Shown one piece after another: positions 43,134 through 53,400 of a DNA stretch of 64,000 bases. A program made the translations under genes and the position numbers. The notes below the pieces were generated by a model. That model searched no databases. It saw nothing but the letters and a program-made list of their open reading frames with translations, and was not told the origin of the DNA. Each line of letters starts with the position of its first letter. The first letter of the stretch is position 1. The DNA lies in NCBI RefSeq assembly GCF_013304735.1, contig NZ_JAAITI010000003.1:62001-126000 (forward strand), given 5' to 3'. The stretch is from Blautia luti. Its GTDB lineage: Bacteria > Bacillota > Clostridia > Lachnospirales > Lachnospiraceae.

Positions 43134-43889
43134 TCAGAATAACAGATTCGCCGCTGTAAAGCCAAGGCCCACAACCAACGCCAGCAAAATCGACTCCATA
43201 CACCGGATCAACCCCGTAATCGTATCCCCGGAAAACATATCTCGCAGCGAATTGGTAAACGCAATACCCGGAATCAGCAACATAATATTACCAATACTGA
43301 TCAGATCCGCATGATGCCCCAGTCCCATCAGAACCGTAAGATTGGAAAGAACACCACCCGCTCCACAACACAAAAGCACCGTAAGCAGCGAATTCAGCGC
43401 CCCCCTCTTCACAAAAGCCTCAAACAACTTCAACGCAATACCAATCAGCGCCGAAGCAATCATATCATTAAGATCCCCACCAAAAAACACAGAAAACGAA
43501 CCGGAAATCACCGCATAAATCAAAATCTGCGTCCTGAAAGAATACCCCTGCTTATTCCGTATCACATCCAGCCGCCTCTGAATCTCTTCCGGCTTCGGCC
43601 GAAATTCACAAATAAATCTGGAAAGCTGATTCAGATCATCCAACCTCCCCAGATCATTCGCCATCCCCGGCACACGTCGCGTCTGCGTACAAATCCCGAA
43701 ATTCTCACCATAAATCGTCGTCACAATACTAGACGTAATCGAAAAAACATCCGCCCGGGAAGCACCATAAGCCAGACAAATACGACGGATCGTATCCTCA
43801 ACACGCCCAACCTCTGCACCACAGCAAAGAAGCTGCTCCCCAATTGTCATCGCATAATACAAATACTGCTCCGCCTCATCCTTCGTCAT
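43134..43889 (-). CDS. Threonine/serine exporter, large subunit (ThrE/DUF1212)
   Basis: A soluble N-terminal domain (residues 1-110, GEQLLCCGAEVGRVEDTIRRI, with the RVEDT-type motif) is followed by five TM segments (about 112-250). This is the DUF1212 half of the split ThrE transporter. The start at 43889 (MTKDEAEQ) follows GGGAGG; the longer frame to 43910 is not supported. The partner gene is 42624-43070. Export of threonine, serine or dipeptides is the family role. Confidence 0.87.
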   Translation of the reverse strand: MTKDEAEQYLYYAMTIGEQLLCCGAEVGRVEDTIRRICLAYGASRADVFSITSSIVTTIYGENFGICTQTRRVPGMANDLGRLDDLNQLSRFICEFRPKPEEIQRRLDVIRNKQGYSFRTQILIYAVISGSFSVFFGGDLNDMIASALIGIALKLFEAFVKRGALNSLLTVLLCCGAGGVLSNLTVLMGLGHHADLISIGNIMLLIPGIAFTNSLRDMFSGDTITGLIRCMESILLALVVGLGFTAANLLF

Positions 43890-44103
43890 CCGGCACACCT
43901 CCCTGTACAACTATTTCATCCCCATCTATTTTAGGACAGCTAAATATCAAAAGCAACCAAGTTCCCCACGTTTAAATATTCATTTCTTCTATATTTCCTC
44001 AAAACAACACCCACACAGCAAAACTCCCACTCCTGAATCGCTCTATCCCTACCGCCCTGAAAAGCCAGCACACGCCTCACGGGCGTCCCTTCTCATATCA
44101 AAG

Positions 44104-44141
44104 AAAAAAAGCCGCCCGGACAAACCATCCAGGCAGCTTCC
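44104..44141 (-). terminator. Terminator of flavodoxin operon
   Basis: AAGCTGCCTGGA/TCCGGGCGGCTT stem followed by seven T residues on the minus strand. The remainder of 43911-44195 is non-coding with no recognizable feature. Confidence 0.8.
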
Positions 44142-44195
44142 AAAATCCAATGCTCAACTCTGTATTCAATTAATTATATCCGGAATCCAACATCC

Positions 44196-44621
44196 TTACG
44201 CCAGCTTACCACCAAGCTCACGGCAAGCAGCCAGTCCCTCATCATCAGGAGTATTATTGCAGATAAGTCCCTCATCCTCAACAAGCTCAGCACCAGCATC
44301 TTTAGCTCTGCCGCACCAGGTTCTCATCCACTCACCATCGCCCCAGTCATAGGAACCAAAAAGAGCAACCTTCTTACCAGACAGTTTACCCTCAAGATCA
44401 GAGAAGAACGGCTCAAACTCACCATCCTCAAGCTCCTCATCACCCATAGCCGGACAACCAAGAGCCAGAACATCAAAAGAAAGCGCTTTATCTACATCAG
44501 CATCAGCCACTTCCATAATCTCAACATCTGCACCAGCAGCCTTAGCACCTTCCTCAACAGCCTGCGCCATAGCCTCTGTGTTACCTGTAGAAGACCAGTA
44601 AATAATTCCTACCTTGCTCAT
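44196..44621 (-). CDS. Flavodoxin
   Basis: A short-chain flavodoxin of 141 residues, an FMN electron carrier that can replace ferredoxin. The phosphate loop WSSTGNTEAMA is at residues 9-19. The first FMN loop is at LGCPAMGDEEL and the second at YDWGDGEWM. The protein is very acidic. It lies 30 bp downstream of a DUF3793 gene under a promoter with a metal-regulator-like palindrome, so induction under iron limitation is likely. Confidence 0.95.
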   Translation of the reverse strand: MSKVGIIYWSSTGNTEAMAQAVEEGAKAAGADVEIMEVADADVDKALSFDVLALGCPAMGDEELEDGEFEPFFSDLEGKLSGKKVALFGSYDWGDGEWMRTWCGRAKDAGAELVEDEGLICNNTPDDEGLAACRELGGKLA

Positions 44622-44651
44622 CTCAAAAACCTCCTGTTTTTAAACTTTATA

Positions 44652-45245
44652 TTATACGCACATCTGAGATGTACAGAGATGCTTCATACCAACAACCTGC
44701 AAAATCGAATACCCCGCACGGATTTGAGCCGCCGTAAACTCCCGGCACTTATCATAACTGTCAAAAACCCTGCGAGCCTGCTCAACATTATCATAAACCT
44801 TCCAGTAACCACACATCTTGCAGCCACTGCCCCCGAACTTCCGGAAGCCCTTCACATCCTCAATGGGATACCCCAGAAAAAGCCCAATTTCATGAGGAAA
44901 CTCCGTCTTATGAAAAAACCGCTCCTTCAGACGGGCGATCATCTCATCCAGAGAACCATCTATATTATAGCCATCCTGAAGCAAAAGATTCCTGGCTTCA
45001 TCCTGCGCAAGATATTCCTGCAGCATATCCGGCCGGTACACCAGAAGAAGATAATGCTTCCTGCATCCACAGATGATCTCCATACGGATACCTTCCCGTT
45101 CAAGACCCTCCTTATAATCCGAAATGATCTCCGGCAGCTCCGGCATCTTTACCTTGGAAAAAGAAACAAGATTCGCCGGTTTCATTCCCATTAATACAGG
45201 GGAACAATGATAACCTATGACAGATTCAAATTTTTCACAAGTCAT
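44652..45245 (-). CDS. DUF3793 family protein
   Basis: A protein of about 197 residues of the DUF3793 family, typically paired with flavodoxin in Clostridia. Conserved pieces are MKPANLVSF, CGCRKHYLLLVYR and the cysteine-bearing GGSGCKMCGYWKVY. The C-terminus ends HLCTSQMCV. ATG at 45245 is used because AGGAGA overlaps the ATG at 45251. The molecular role is unknown. Its cysteines and partner suggest iron or redox metabolism. Confidence 0.8.
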   Translation of the reverse strand: MTCEKFESVIGYHCSPVLMGMKPANLVSFSKVKMPELPEIISDYKEGLEREGIRMEIICGCRKHYLLLVYRPDMLQEYLAQDEARNLLLQDGYNIDGSLDEMIARLKERFFHKTEFPHEIGLFLGYPIEDVKGFRKFGGSGCKMCGYWKVYDNVEQARRVFDSYDKCREFTAAQIRAGYSILQVVGMKHLCTSQMCV

Positions 45246-45266
45246 TTGCATTCTCCTTTACGCTTT

Positions 45267-45319
45267 AGTTAGATTTCTCTAACTGCTGTAAATATACTAC
45301 TAAAGTTAGTCTATGTCAA
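45267..45319 (-). promoter_or_regulatory. DUF3793-flavodoxin promoter and operator
   Basis: TTGACA (45314-45319), 17-bp spacer and TATATT (45291-45296). A palindrome with 7-bp arms, AGTTAGA-N4-TCTAACT (45267-45284), covers the start point. Its layout resembles DtxR/Fur-type metal operators. Which regulator binds is not shown here. Confidence 0.75.
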
Positions 45320-45410
45320 CTTATTTTTAAAAATTTTTCAATAAGAATTTTTACTGATAAAATCCTATCATTAAGGGCAAAATATTTTTCCGTAAACAGA
45401 TAAAAAACTA

Positions 45411-45467
45411 TTGACAAAAGCATGGCTGGCAGTTATTATAATATCAGTAATAATTACTATTACTGAT
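45411..45467 (+). promoter_or_regulatory. perR promoter and Per-box-like palindrome
   Basis: TTGACA (45411-45416), 17 bp and TATTAT (45434-45439) are followed at once by a palindrome with perfect 10-bp arms ATCAGTAATA/TATTACTGAT around ATTAC (45443-45467). A related sequence lies before rubrerythrin. Autoregulation by the PerR-like protein is likely. Confidence 0.8.
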
Positions 45468-45480
45468 AGGAGGAAACATT

Positions 45481-45879
45481 ATGGCAGCACTTAAATACAG
45501 CCGTCAGCGAGAATCGATCAAGGAATTCCTGAGATCCAGAACAGATCATCCAACGGCAGATACAGTATACGAGAATCTTCGACAGATCTATCCCAACATC
45601 AGTCTCGGAACTGTCTACCGTAATCTTTCTCTTCTCAGTGACATCGGCGAGATCCGGAAGCTGACCAATTTTGGAAGCGCGGACCGCTACGATGGAAGGG
45701 TCGCACCACACTCACACTTCATGTGTACGAAATGCAACTGTGTCATTGACATGCAGTCAGACAAACTCAACGATATCCTGGAACAGGCAGCCGCAGAATT
45801 CATCCACGGCAAGGTCTTCAACGTAGACGCCAGCTTCTATGGAATCTGTAAGGAATGTCTCAAAAAAGAGGAAAAATAG
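45481..45879 (+). CDS. perR: Fur family regulator, PerR type
   Basis: A peroxide-sensing Fur-family repressor of 132 residues. The winged helix occupies residues 1-80 (PTADTVYENLRQIYPNISLGTVYRNLSLL). A dimerization/metal domain follows, with structural zinc cysteines in CTKCNC and CKEC. Histidines in RVAPHSHF fit the regulatory metal site. The adjacent rubrerythrin and shared palindromes support PerR over Fur. AGGAGG lies 7 nt before the ATG. Confidence 0.87.
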   Translation: MAALKYSRQRESIKEFLRSRTDHPTADTVYENLRQIYPNISLGTVYRNLSLLSDIGEIRKLTNFGSADRYDGRVAPHSHFMCTKCNCVIDMQSDKLNDILEQAAAEFIHGKVFNVDASFYGICKECLKKEEK

Positions 45880-45881
45880 TC

Positions 45882-45934
45882 TTGACAAAAACGCATCTAC
45901 ATGATACTATAAAACAGTAATAATTACTATTATT
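45882..45934 (+). promoter_or_regulatory. Rubrerythrin promoter and Per-box-like site
   Basis: TTGACA (45882-45887), 17 bp and TACTAT (45905-45910), then CAGTAATAATTACTATTA (45915-45932). That sequence is shared with the core of the palindrome before perR. The site overlaps the transcription start, as expected for repression. Confidence 0.8.
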
Positions 45935-45991
45935 AATTAAGAGAAGCAATAAAATCAAATAAAATTTTTATAAGAAAAGGAGAATAAAACT

Positions 45992-46537
45992 ATGGCAAAA
46001 TGGGTATGTAATGTATGTGGATATGTTTACGAAGGCGAGCAGGCACCGGATGTCTGTCCAGTATGTAAAGCACCTGCTTCCAAGTTTTCCAAACAGGAAG
46101 GCGAGCTCACATGGGCAGCTGAGCATGTTGTAGGCGTAGCTAAGGGCGTCAGCGAAGACATCCTTGCAGACCTGAGAGCAAACTTCGAGGGCGAGTGCTC
46201 TGAGGTTGGTATGTATCTTGCAATGGCAAGAGTTGCTCACAGAGAAGGATATCCGGAAGTAGGTCTCTACTATGAGAAAGCAGCTTACGAAGAAGCAGAG
46301 CATGCAGCTAAATTCGCAGAGCTCCTTGGCGAAGTTGTAACAGACAGCACAGAGAAGAACCTTCAGATGCGCGTAGAAGCTGAGAACGGTGCTACAGCAG
46401 GTAAATTCGACCTTGCTAAACGTGCGAAAGCAGCTGACCTTGACGCAATCCATGACACAGTACATGAGATGGCTAAAGACGAAGCAAGACACGGCAAGGC
46501 ATTCGCTGGACTGCTTAAGAGATACTTTGGTAAATAA
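45992..46537 (+). CDS. Reverse rubrerythrin
   Basis: A peroxide-reducing non-haem diiron protein, 181 residues. Domain order is inverted relative to classic rubrerythrin: an N-terminal rubredoxin domain with C6, C9, C22 and C25 (CNVCGY, CPVCKAP), then the ferritin-like diiron four-helix bundle with [21 protein letters not shown] and [10 protein letters not shown]. Codon use is strongly biased, so high expression is likely. It protects anaerobes from oxygen and peroxide. A terminator follows at 46568-46600. Confidence 0.95.
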   Translation: MAKWVCNVCGYVYEGEQAPDVCPVCKAPASKFSKQEGELTWAAEHVVGVAKGVSEDILADLRANFEGECSEVGMYLAMARVAHREGYPEVGLYYEKAAYEEAEHAAKFAELLGEVVTDSTEKNLQMRVEAENGATAGKFDLAKRAKAADLDAIHDTVHEMAKDEARHGKAFAGLLKRYFGK

Positions 46538-46567
46538 GAAATCCGCATAAAATCGGAATTTTTACAA

Positions 46568-46600
46568 GAGGGAACCACGTAAAATGGTTCCCTCTTTTTT
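46568..46600 (+). terminator. Terminator of rubrerythrin gene
   Basis: Perfect 10-bp stem GAGGGAACCA/TGGTTCCCTC with a 7-nt loop and T6 run. Confidence 0.9.
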
Positions 46601-46625
46601 AATGTTTCTGATGGAGATGTGCAAA

Positions 46626-47192
46626 TTAGTGTACAGATTTTTCAATCTTCCGCACACTATCTGCTCTTACCTGCTCCCGAAGCTCCGTCAGATAATCTGA
46701 GAATTTCACCTGTTCATTTCCGTAGGTCATCTGCAGGTTATATTCCAGTGGGATCCAGGTTTTGATGTCGGATTCATTGTGCTGGATCAGCGCTTCCAGT
46801 TTGTCCAAAGCTTTGTAGATTCTGGATTCCAGAGTCTGCTGTGCTTCCATTTCCTGATACAGTTCTGCCATCTCTTTATCAAATGGTTCCGGCAGAGTTT
46901 TCACCCATTCACCCAGCACATCGGCTTCTTTTTCTGAATCTTTTACTGTTTTTTCAAAAGCTGGGATATCCCCGGTAAAAGCTTCTCCCATATCATGGAT
47001 CAGGCACATTTTCATGATCTTCAGAAGATCTGCCTCCGGAAACTCGTCGCTGACAAAATATGCCATCAGAGAAATTCTCCAGGAATGCTCCGCAACACTC
47101 TCCCGCCTGCCTCCGGATGTATAGCAATGACGCACTGCATCTTTTAATCGTTCTGCAACAGAAAGTACTTCAATCAGTTTTTCTGGTTTCAT
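46626..47192 (-). CDS. HD domain hydrolase, YfbR/HDDC2-like 5'-nucleotidase
   Basis: An HD-superfamily metal hydrolase of 188 residues. Metal ligands are seen in ESVAEHSWR (His), LIHDMGEAFTGDIP (His-Asp) and a distal Asp in KALDKLEALIQHNE. The layout is that of YfbR/HDDC2 deoxynucleoside-5'-monophosphatases. It is a single gene, convergent with the rubrerythrin gene. The substrate is inferred from family only. Confidence 0.85.
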   Translation of the reverse strand: MKPEKLIEVLSVAERLKDAVRHCYTSGGRRESVAEHSWRISLMAYFVSDEFPEADLLKIMKMCLIHDMGEAFTGDIPAFEKTVKDSEKEADVLGEWVKTLPEPFDKEMAELYQEMEAQQTLESRIYKALDKLEALIQHNESDIKTWIPLEYNLQMTYGNEQVKFSDYLTELREQVRADSVRKIEKSVH

Positions 47193-47413
47193 ATTCGTTC
47201 TCTCTCCTCCGTCTTTTCATAATATTTTCACTGACACCAATTCTGTTCATTACTATACCATATCTCCGGTCATGGAAAACAGATGAAAAACAGAAGATTC
47301 CATTCTGAAAAAATTTGTCTCAACTAATTTATAAAAAAAATATAAACTTTATTGCATTTTTCGCCATAAGCGTCATAATGAAATTATAAACAAAAGAAAG
47401 AAGGTGATTGCCG

Positions 47414-47908
47414 ATGGATATTACGGTGTCGGATGAGGTCTCACAGGAATATCATGCGCTTGTGAAGAACATCCTCTGTAACAGAGAGTTCCTGAAGCTG
47501 AGCCTGTACACCCACCACCAGTGGACCACACGGCTCATGCACAGTATCAATGTTTCTTACCTCTCCTGGTTCATTGCCAGGAAGCTGGGATGTGACGAGA
47601 AAGCCGCCGCAAGGGCAGGACTTCTCCACGATTTCTGTCCCTATGACTTCAGGGCGGAGACACCGACCGGTGAGCATCAGGCGTTTTATCACCCGAAGGC
47701 TGCCGCAGACAACAGTGCCGCACACTTTGATGTCACAGACAGAGAGCTGGATGCGATACTCTCACATATGTTCCCTCTGGGACCTCTTCCACGCAACAGG
47801 GAAGCCTGGATCATCAGCTTTGCCGATAAAGCCTGCGCCATCGCGGAAGGCTGCCATATCGCCATTGCACTGGCCAGGCGGAACCGGATCGTCATCAATC
47901 CGGCATAA
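47414..47908 (+). CDS. HD superfamily phosphohydrolase
   Basis: A 164-residue HD-domain protein. Metal residues lie in TRLMHSINVSYLSW, AGLLHDFCPYDF, and a later His in LSHMFPLG followed by the Asp of ISFADKACAIAEG. It is distinct in sequence from the HD protein at 46626-47192. ATG at 47414 follows AAGG by 9 nt and is preferred over TTG at 47408. The substrate is unknown. Confidence 0.8.
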   Translation: MDITVSDEVSQEYHALVKNILCNREFLKLSLYTHHQWTTRLMHSINVSYLSWFIARKLGCDEKAAARAGLLHDFCPYDFRAETPTGEHQAFYHPKAAADNSAAHFDVTDRELDAILSHMFPLGPLPRNREAWIISFADKACAIAEGCHIAIALARRNRIVINPA

Positions 47909-47968
47909 TTTCCACACAAAAAACAGGGCCGTCGCCACTTCTGACGCGCCCTGTTTTTGTGTGGAAAT
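47909..47968. terminator. Bidirectional terminator, HD gene / glgP
   Basis: Very long stem TTTCCACACAAAAAACAGGG-x against CCCTGTTTTTGTGTGGAAA. It serves the convergent HD and glycogen phosphorylase genes. Confidence 0.85.
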
Positions 47969-48007
47969 TTATTTTATGGTAATACTTTGCATATTACTTT
48001 ATATATC

Positions 48008-50470
48008 TTAGTTCTCTTTCACAATAACCTTATCCAGATGCCAGATATCATCTACATACTCCTGGATAGTTCTGTCGGATGTGAACTTACCGCTGCATGC
48101 TGTATTGAGAAGTGCCATCTTAGCCCAGCGTTTCTCATCCTTATATGCTTCCTCAACACGCTTCTGTGCCTCTGCATAGGAACGGAAGTCGCCAAGGATG
48201 AAGTACTGGTCAGGTCTTGGCATGTTGCGTTTGTCGAGAAGTGAATTGTAGATGTCACGGAACATCTCTGTATCGCTGGAGAAGGTTCCGTTGATCAGCT
48301 GCATCAGTACCTGACGGATCTCCGGATCTGTGTTGTAGATGAAGTCCGGATCGTAACCGCCGTTGTTCTCATAGTTGATGATCTGGTCGGAGCTCATACC
48401 GAAGATAAATGCATTCTCCTCGCCAACCTCCTGTACGATCTCAACGTTAGCACCATCCATGGTTCCAAGTGTCGGAGCACCGTTCAGCATGAATTTCATG
48501 TTACCTGTACCGGAAGCCTCTTTACTTGCTGTGGAGATCTGCTCGGAAACATCTGCTGCCGCAAAAATGATCTCAGCGTTGGATACACGGTAGTTCTCGA
48601 TGAATACAACCTTCAGCTTACCGTTGATGGAAGCATCATTGTTTACAACATCTGCCACGCAGTTGATCAGCTTGATGATCTTCTTTGCACGTGCGTAAGC
48701 TGCGGAAGCTTTTGCACCAAAGATAAATGTTCTCGGATAGAAATCCATCTCCGGATGTGCCTTGATCTGGTTGTACAGATAGATCACATGCAGGATGTTA
48801 AGAAGCTGACGTTTGTACTCATGAAGTCTCTTAACCTGGATATCGAAGATAGAGTGCGGGTCAACCTCAACACCATTGTGCTCCAGGATATATTTTGCAA
48901 GACGCTCTTTGTTCTTGAACTTGATGGTCATGAACTCCTGAAGAGCCTTCTCATCGTCTGCGTAAACCTTAAGCTTGGAAAGCTGGGAAAGATCTGTGAT
49001 CCAGTCCGGTCCGATCTTGTCTGTTACCCAGTCAGCCAGAAGCGGGTTTCCATGAGCAAGGAAACGTCTCTGTGTGATACCGTTTGTTTTGTTGTTGAAC
49101 TTCTCAGGCATCATCTCATAGAAATCCTTCAGCTCCTGATTCTTGAGGATCTCGGTATGAAGGCGTGCAACACCGTTTACAGAGTAGCCTGCAACGATCG
49201 CAAGGTGAGCCATCTTAACCTGTCCGTCATAGATGATCGCCATCTTCTTGATCTTCTCGAAGTTTCCAGGATATTTCTGCTGGATCTCAAGAATGAAACG
49301 ACGGTTGATCTCCTCGATGATCTGGTATACACGCGGAAGCAGTCTGGAGAACAGCTCGATCGGCCATTTCTCAAGTGCCTCGGACATGATGGTGTGGTTG
49401 GTGTAAGCACAGCATTTTGTTGTGATATCCCATGCCTGATCCCAGCCAAGACCTTCCTCATCGATAAGAATACGCATTAGCTCTGCAACTGCAACTGTCG
49501 GATGAGTATCGTTCATCTGGAATACAACCTTCTCATGAAGCTTTGTGATGTCATCGTGTGTTTTCTTATATTTGGCAATCGCTGCCTGAAGGCTGGCAGA
49601 TACGAAGAAGTACTGCTGTTTCAGACGAAGCTCTTTACCTGCCATATGGTTATCATTCGGATAAAGCACCTCTACGATAGTACGTGCAAGGTTCTCCTGC
49701 TCTACTGCGTTGTGATAATCACCCTTGTCAAAAGAGTCAAGGTTGAAGTCTACGATCGGCTCTGCATCCCAGATACGAAGTGTGTTTACAACATCGTTGT
49801 TATAACCTGTGATCGGCATATCGTAAGGAACAGCCTTAACTGCCTGATATCCTTCATGGATGAATTTATTCTCGTTCTTCACCGGATCCCACTCAACGCG
49901 TACATATCCGCCGAAATGAACCTCTTTTGCATACTCCGGACGACGGAGCTCGAAAGGATAGCCGTTCTTCAGCCAGTTATCCGGTGCCTCTACCTGATAA
50001 CCGTCACGGATCTCCTGCTTGAACATACCATAACGGTAACGGATTCCGCATCCGTATGCACAGTAGTTCAAAGTTGCAAGAGAATCCAGGAAGCATGCTG
50101 CCAGTCTTCCGAGTCCACCGTTTCCAAGAGCCGGATCCGGCTCCTGGTCTTCGATGCAGTTAATGTCAAGTCCAAGCTCCTCAAGAGCCTCCTTAACCTC
50201 GCCGTATGCACCAAGGTTGATCAGGTTGTTTCCAAGGGCACGGCCCATAAGGAACTCCATGGACATATAATATACGATCTTCGGATCCTGTTTTTCATAC
50301 GCCTTCTGGCTCTTGAGCCAGTTGTCAATGATCACGTCCTTCACAGTGTAGCTTACAGCCTGAAAGATCTGCTCCTGTGTAGCCTCTTCCAGTGTTTTTC
50401 GATAAAGGAATTTTACGTTTTCTTTTACACTTTTTTTGAATTCCTCTTTCTCAAACTGCTTGTCAATCAT
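48008..50470 (-). CDS. glgP: Glycogen/alpha-glucan phosphorylase
   Basis: The GT35 enzyme that releases glucose 1-phosphate from alpha-1,4-glucan. The 820 residues are standard. Recognizable pieces are GNGGLGRLAACFLDSLATL, MNDTHPTVAVAELMR and the pyridoxal-phosphate site EASGTGNMKFMLNGA. Its ATG overlaps the stop of ileS (TAATG), so it is translated from the same message and should respond to the Ile T-box unless an internal promoter exists. No other glg gene is in the window. Confidence 0.97.
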   Translation of the reverse strand: MIDKQFEKEEFKKSVKENVKFLYRKTLEEATQEQIFQAVSYTVKDVIIDNWLKSQKAYEKQDPKIVYYMSMEFLMGRALGNNLINLGAYGEVKEALEELGLDINCIEDQEPDPALGNGGLGRLAACFLDSLATLNYCAYGCGIRYRYGMFKQEIRDGYQVEAPDNWLKNGYPFELRRPEYAKEVHFGGYVRVEWDPVKNENKFIHEGYQAVKAVPYDMPITGYNNDVVNTLRIWDAEPIVDFNLDSFDKGDYHNAVEQENLARTIVEVLYPNDNHMAGKELRLKQQYFFVSASLQAAIAKYKKTHDDITKLHEKVVFQMNDTHPTVAVAELMRILIDEEGLGWDQAWDITTKCCAYTNHTIMSEALEKWPIELFSRLLPRVYQIIEEINRRFILEIQQKYPGNFEKIKKMAIIYDGQVKMAHLAIVAGYSVNGVARLHTEILKNQELKDFYEMMPEKFNNKTNGITQRRFLAHGNPLLADWVTDKIGPDWITDLSQLSKLKVYADDEKALQEFMTIKFKNKERLAKYILEHNGVEVDPHSIFDIQVKRLHEYKRQLLNILHVIYLYNQIKAHPEMDFYPRTFIFGAKASAAYARAKKIIKLINCVADVVNNDASINGKLKVVFIENYRVSNAEIIFAAADVSEQISTASKEASGTGNMKFMLNGAPTLGTMDGANVEIVQEVGEENAFIFGMSSDQIINYENNGGYDPDFIYNTDPEIRQVLMQLINGTFSSDTEMFRDIYNSLLDKRNMPRPDQYFILGDFRSYAEAQKRVEEAYKDEKRWAKMALLNTACSGKFTSDRTIQEYVDDIWHLDKVIVKEN

Positions 50471-53400
50471 TAGTTTTCCTCCTGTACTTTGGATACTCCC
50501 AGTGTTACAGCCTCTTTATTGATGTTCCACTCCTTGGTGTAACCCTCTGCTTCTCCCAGAATAATGTTTTCTGCCAGTACTTCACGTTTGATCTCATCCT
50601 GGTTTGCTTTCATGATATCCATGATCTTATCGTTATCTTTTGCATAGACAATGATCTTGTCCATGACTTCGAAACCAGCCTCTTTACGCATGGTCTGAAC
50701 CTTGCTGATGATCTCGCGGACAAAGCCCTCCTGGATCAGTTCAGGTGTAAGGTTTGTATCAAGGACAACGGATGTCTCACCGTCTGTCTCTGTCACATAG
50801 CCCTCGCTCTGGGCTGTTTCGATCAATAAGTCTTCCTCTGCAAGCTCGACTCTGTTTCCGTCAATGTCAAGAACGAGAACACCATTATCTCTCAGCTCTT
50901 TCATTGCTGCGGTTCCGTCGATCTCGGAGAGTGCGGTACGGATGCCGTTCAGAAGCTTGCCGTATTTCGGTCCTACTGTACGAAGCTGCGGCTTGAAGCT
51001 GTAGGAAATGAAGGACTCTACATCATCTGCGAATTTCACTTCTTTTACGTTAAGCTCATCTGCGATGATATCTGTGTAGAATTTATCCATAGCTTTCTCA
51101 GCTTTTACATACATGGTTCCAATAGGCTGACGGTTCTTGATGTTTGCGGTATTTCTGCATGCACGTCCCAGAACAACGATCTCAAGAAGCTCTTCCATGT
51201 TCGCCTCAAGATCCTTGTCGATCCATGCTTCGTTTACCTTCGGGTAATCGCAGAGATGGATACTCTCCGGAGCGTTTGCGTCAATGCTGCGAACAAGGTT
51301 CTGGTAGATATCCTCAGTCATGAACGGGATCATCGGAGCTGCAGCCTTGGCAACAGTTACCAGTGCTGTGTAAAGTGTCATGTAAGCATTGATCTTATCC
51401 TGCTCCATGCCCTTTGCCCAGAAACGCTCACGGCTTCTTCTTACATACCAGTTACTCATATCGTCAACAAATTCCTGGAGTGCTCTTGCAGCCTCCGGAA
51501 TCTTGTAGGAATCAAGATCCGCATCGACAGTCTTCACCATGGTATTCAGCTTGCTGAGCAGCCATTTATCCATAACCGGAAGCTTATCGTAATTTAAAGT
51601 ATATTTAGTTGCATCAAAATTGTCAATGTTCGCATACAGTACGAAGAATGCGTAGGTGTTCCACAGAGTGCTCATGAACTTTCTCTGTCCCTCTACAACT
51701 GCCTTGCCATGGAAACGGTTCGGGAGCCACGGAGCACTGTTGATGTAGAAATACCAACGGATTGCATCTGCGCCGTATTTGTTCAGTGCATCAAACGGAT
51801 CTACTGCATTTCCCTTGGACTTACTCATCTTCTGTCCGTTCTCATCCTGTACATGTCCCAGAACGATTACATTCTTATACGGAGCCTTATTGAAAAGCAG
51901 TGTGGACTCAGCAAGAAGGGAGTAGAACCATCCTCTTGTCTGGTCAACAGCCTCGGAGATGAAGTCTGCCGGGAACTGCTGCTCGAACAGGTCTTTATTC
52001 TCAAATGGATAATGATGCTGTGCAAAAGGCATTGCTCCGGAATCGAACCAGCAGTCGATTACCTCCGGTACACGGTGCATGGTCTTGCCGCAGTCCGGAC
52101 ACTTCATGGTGATATCATCAATGTATGGACGGTGAAGCTCGATGGTCTTCGCACGCTCGTCACCACTCTTCTCATAGAGATCCTGGCGGCTTCCTACGGA
52201 TTCCATATGTCCGCACTCACACTGCCAGATGTTCAGTGGTGTTCCCCAGTAACGGTTTCTGGAAATACCCCAGTCCTGAACATTCTCAAGCCAGTCACCG
52301 AAACGGCCCTTACCGATGCTCTCCGGAATCCAGTTGATAGTATTGTTGTTACGGATCAGATCATCCTTTACTGCAGTCATCTTGATGAACCAGGACTCAC
52401 GTGCATAGTAGATAAGCGGTGTGTCACATCTCCAGCAGTGCGGATAATCATGCTCGAATTTCGGTGCATCAAAAAGCTTGCCCTCTTTGTCAAGGTCTGT
52501 GAGGACCATCGGGTCCGCTTTCTTTACGAATACACCTGCGTATGGTGTCTCTTTGGTCATGTTGCCCTGTCCGTCTACGAACTGTACGAACGGAAGGTCA
52601 TACTCACGTCCGACACGGCTGTCATCCTCACCAAATGCAGGTGCGATATGAACGATACCGGTACCATCACTCATGGTAACGTAGTTGTCACAGGTTACGA
52701 AATGAGCTTTTTTGCGCTGTTTTGCTGCAGCCTCTCCTGTACATGCAAAAAGCGGCTCATATTCTCTGCGCTCAAGGTCTGTTCCTTTATATTTCTCAAG
52801 GATCTCATATGCAGGCTCATCATCCTTTGCAAGCTTGCCGAGAACCTTGTCCAGAAGTGCTTCTGCCATGTAGTAGGTATAGCCGTCTGCTGCTTTTACC
52901 TTACAGTAGATCTCATCCGGGTTTACACAAAGTGCAACGTTGGACGGAAGTGTCCACGGTGTTGTTGTCCATGCCAGGAAGTATGCGTCCTCACCAACAA
53001 CCTTGAAACGCACGATCGCAGAGCGCTCTTTAACAGTCTTGTAGCCCTGAGAAACCTCCTGTGCGGAAAGCGGAGTTCCACAGCGTGGGCAGTAAGGAAC
53101 GATCTTAAAGCCTTTGTAAAGGAGACCTTTTTCCCAGATCTCTTTCAGCGCCCACCACTCGGACTCGATGAAATTGTTGTCGTATGTTACATACGGATGC
53201 TCCATGTCAGCCCAGAAACCAACGGTAGAGGAGAAATCCTCCCACATTCCCTTGTATTTCCATACGCTCTCCTTACACTGCTGAATGAACGGCTCCATTC
53301 CGTACTCCTCGATCTGCTCCTTGCCGTCAAGGCCAAGCTTCTTCTCAACCTCAAGCTCAACCGGAAGTCCGTGAGTATCCCATCCTGCTTTTCTCGGAAC

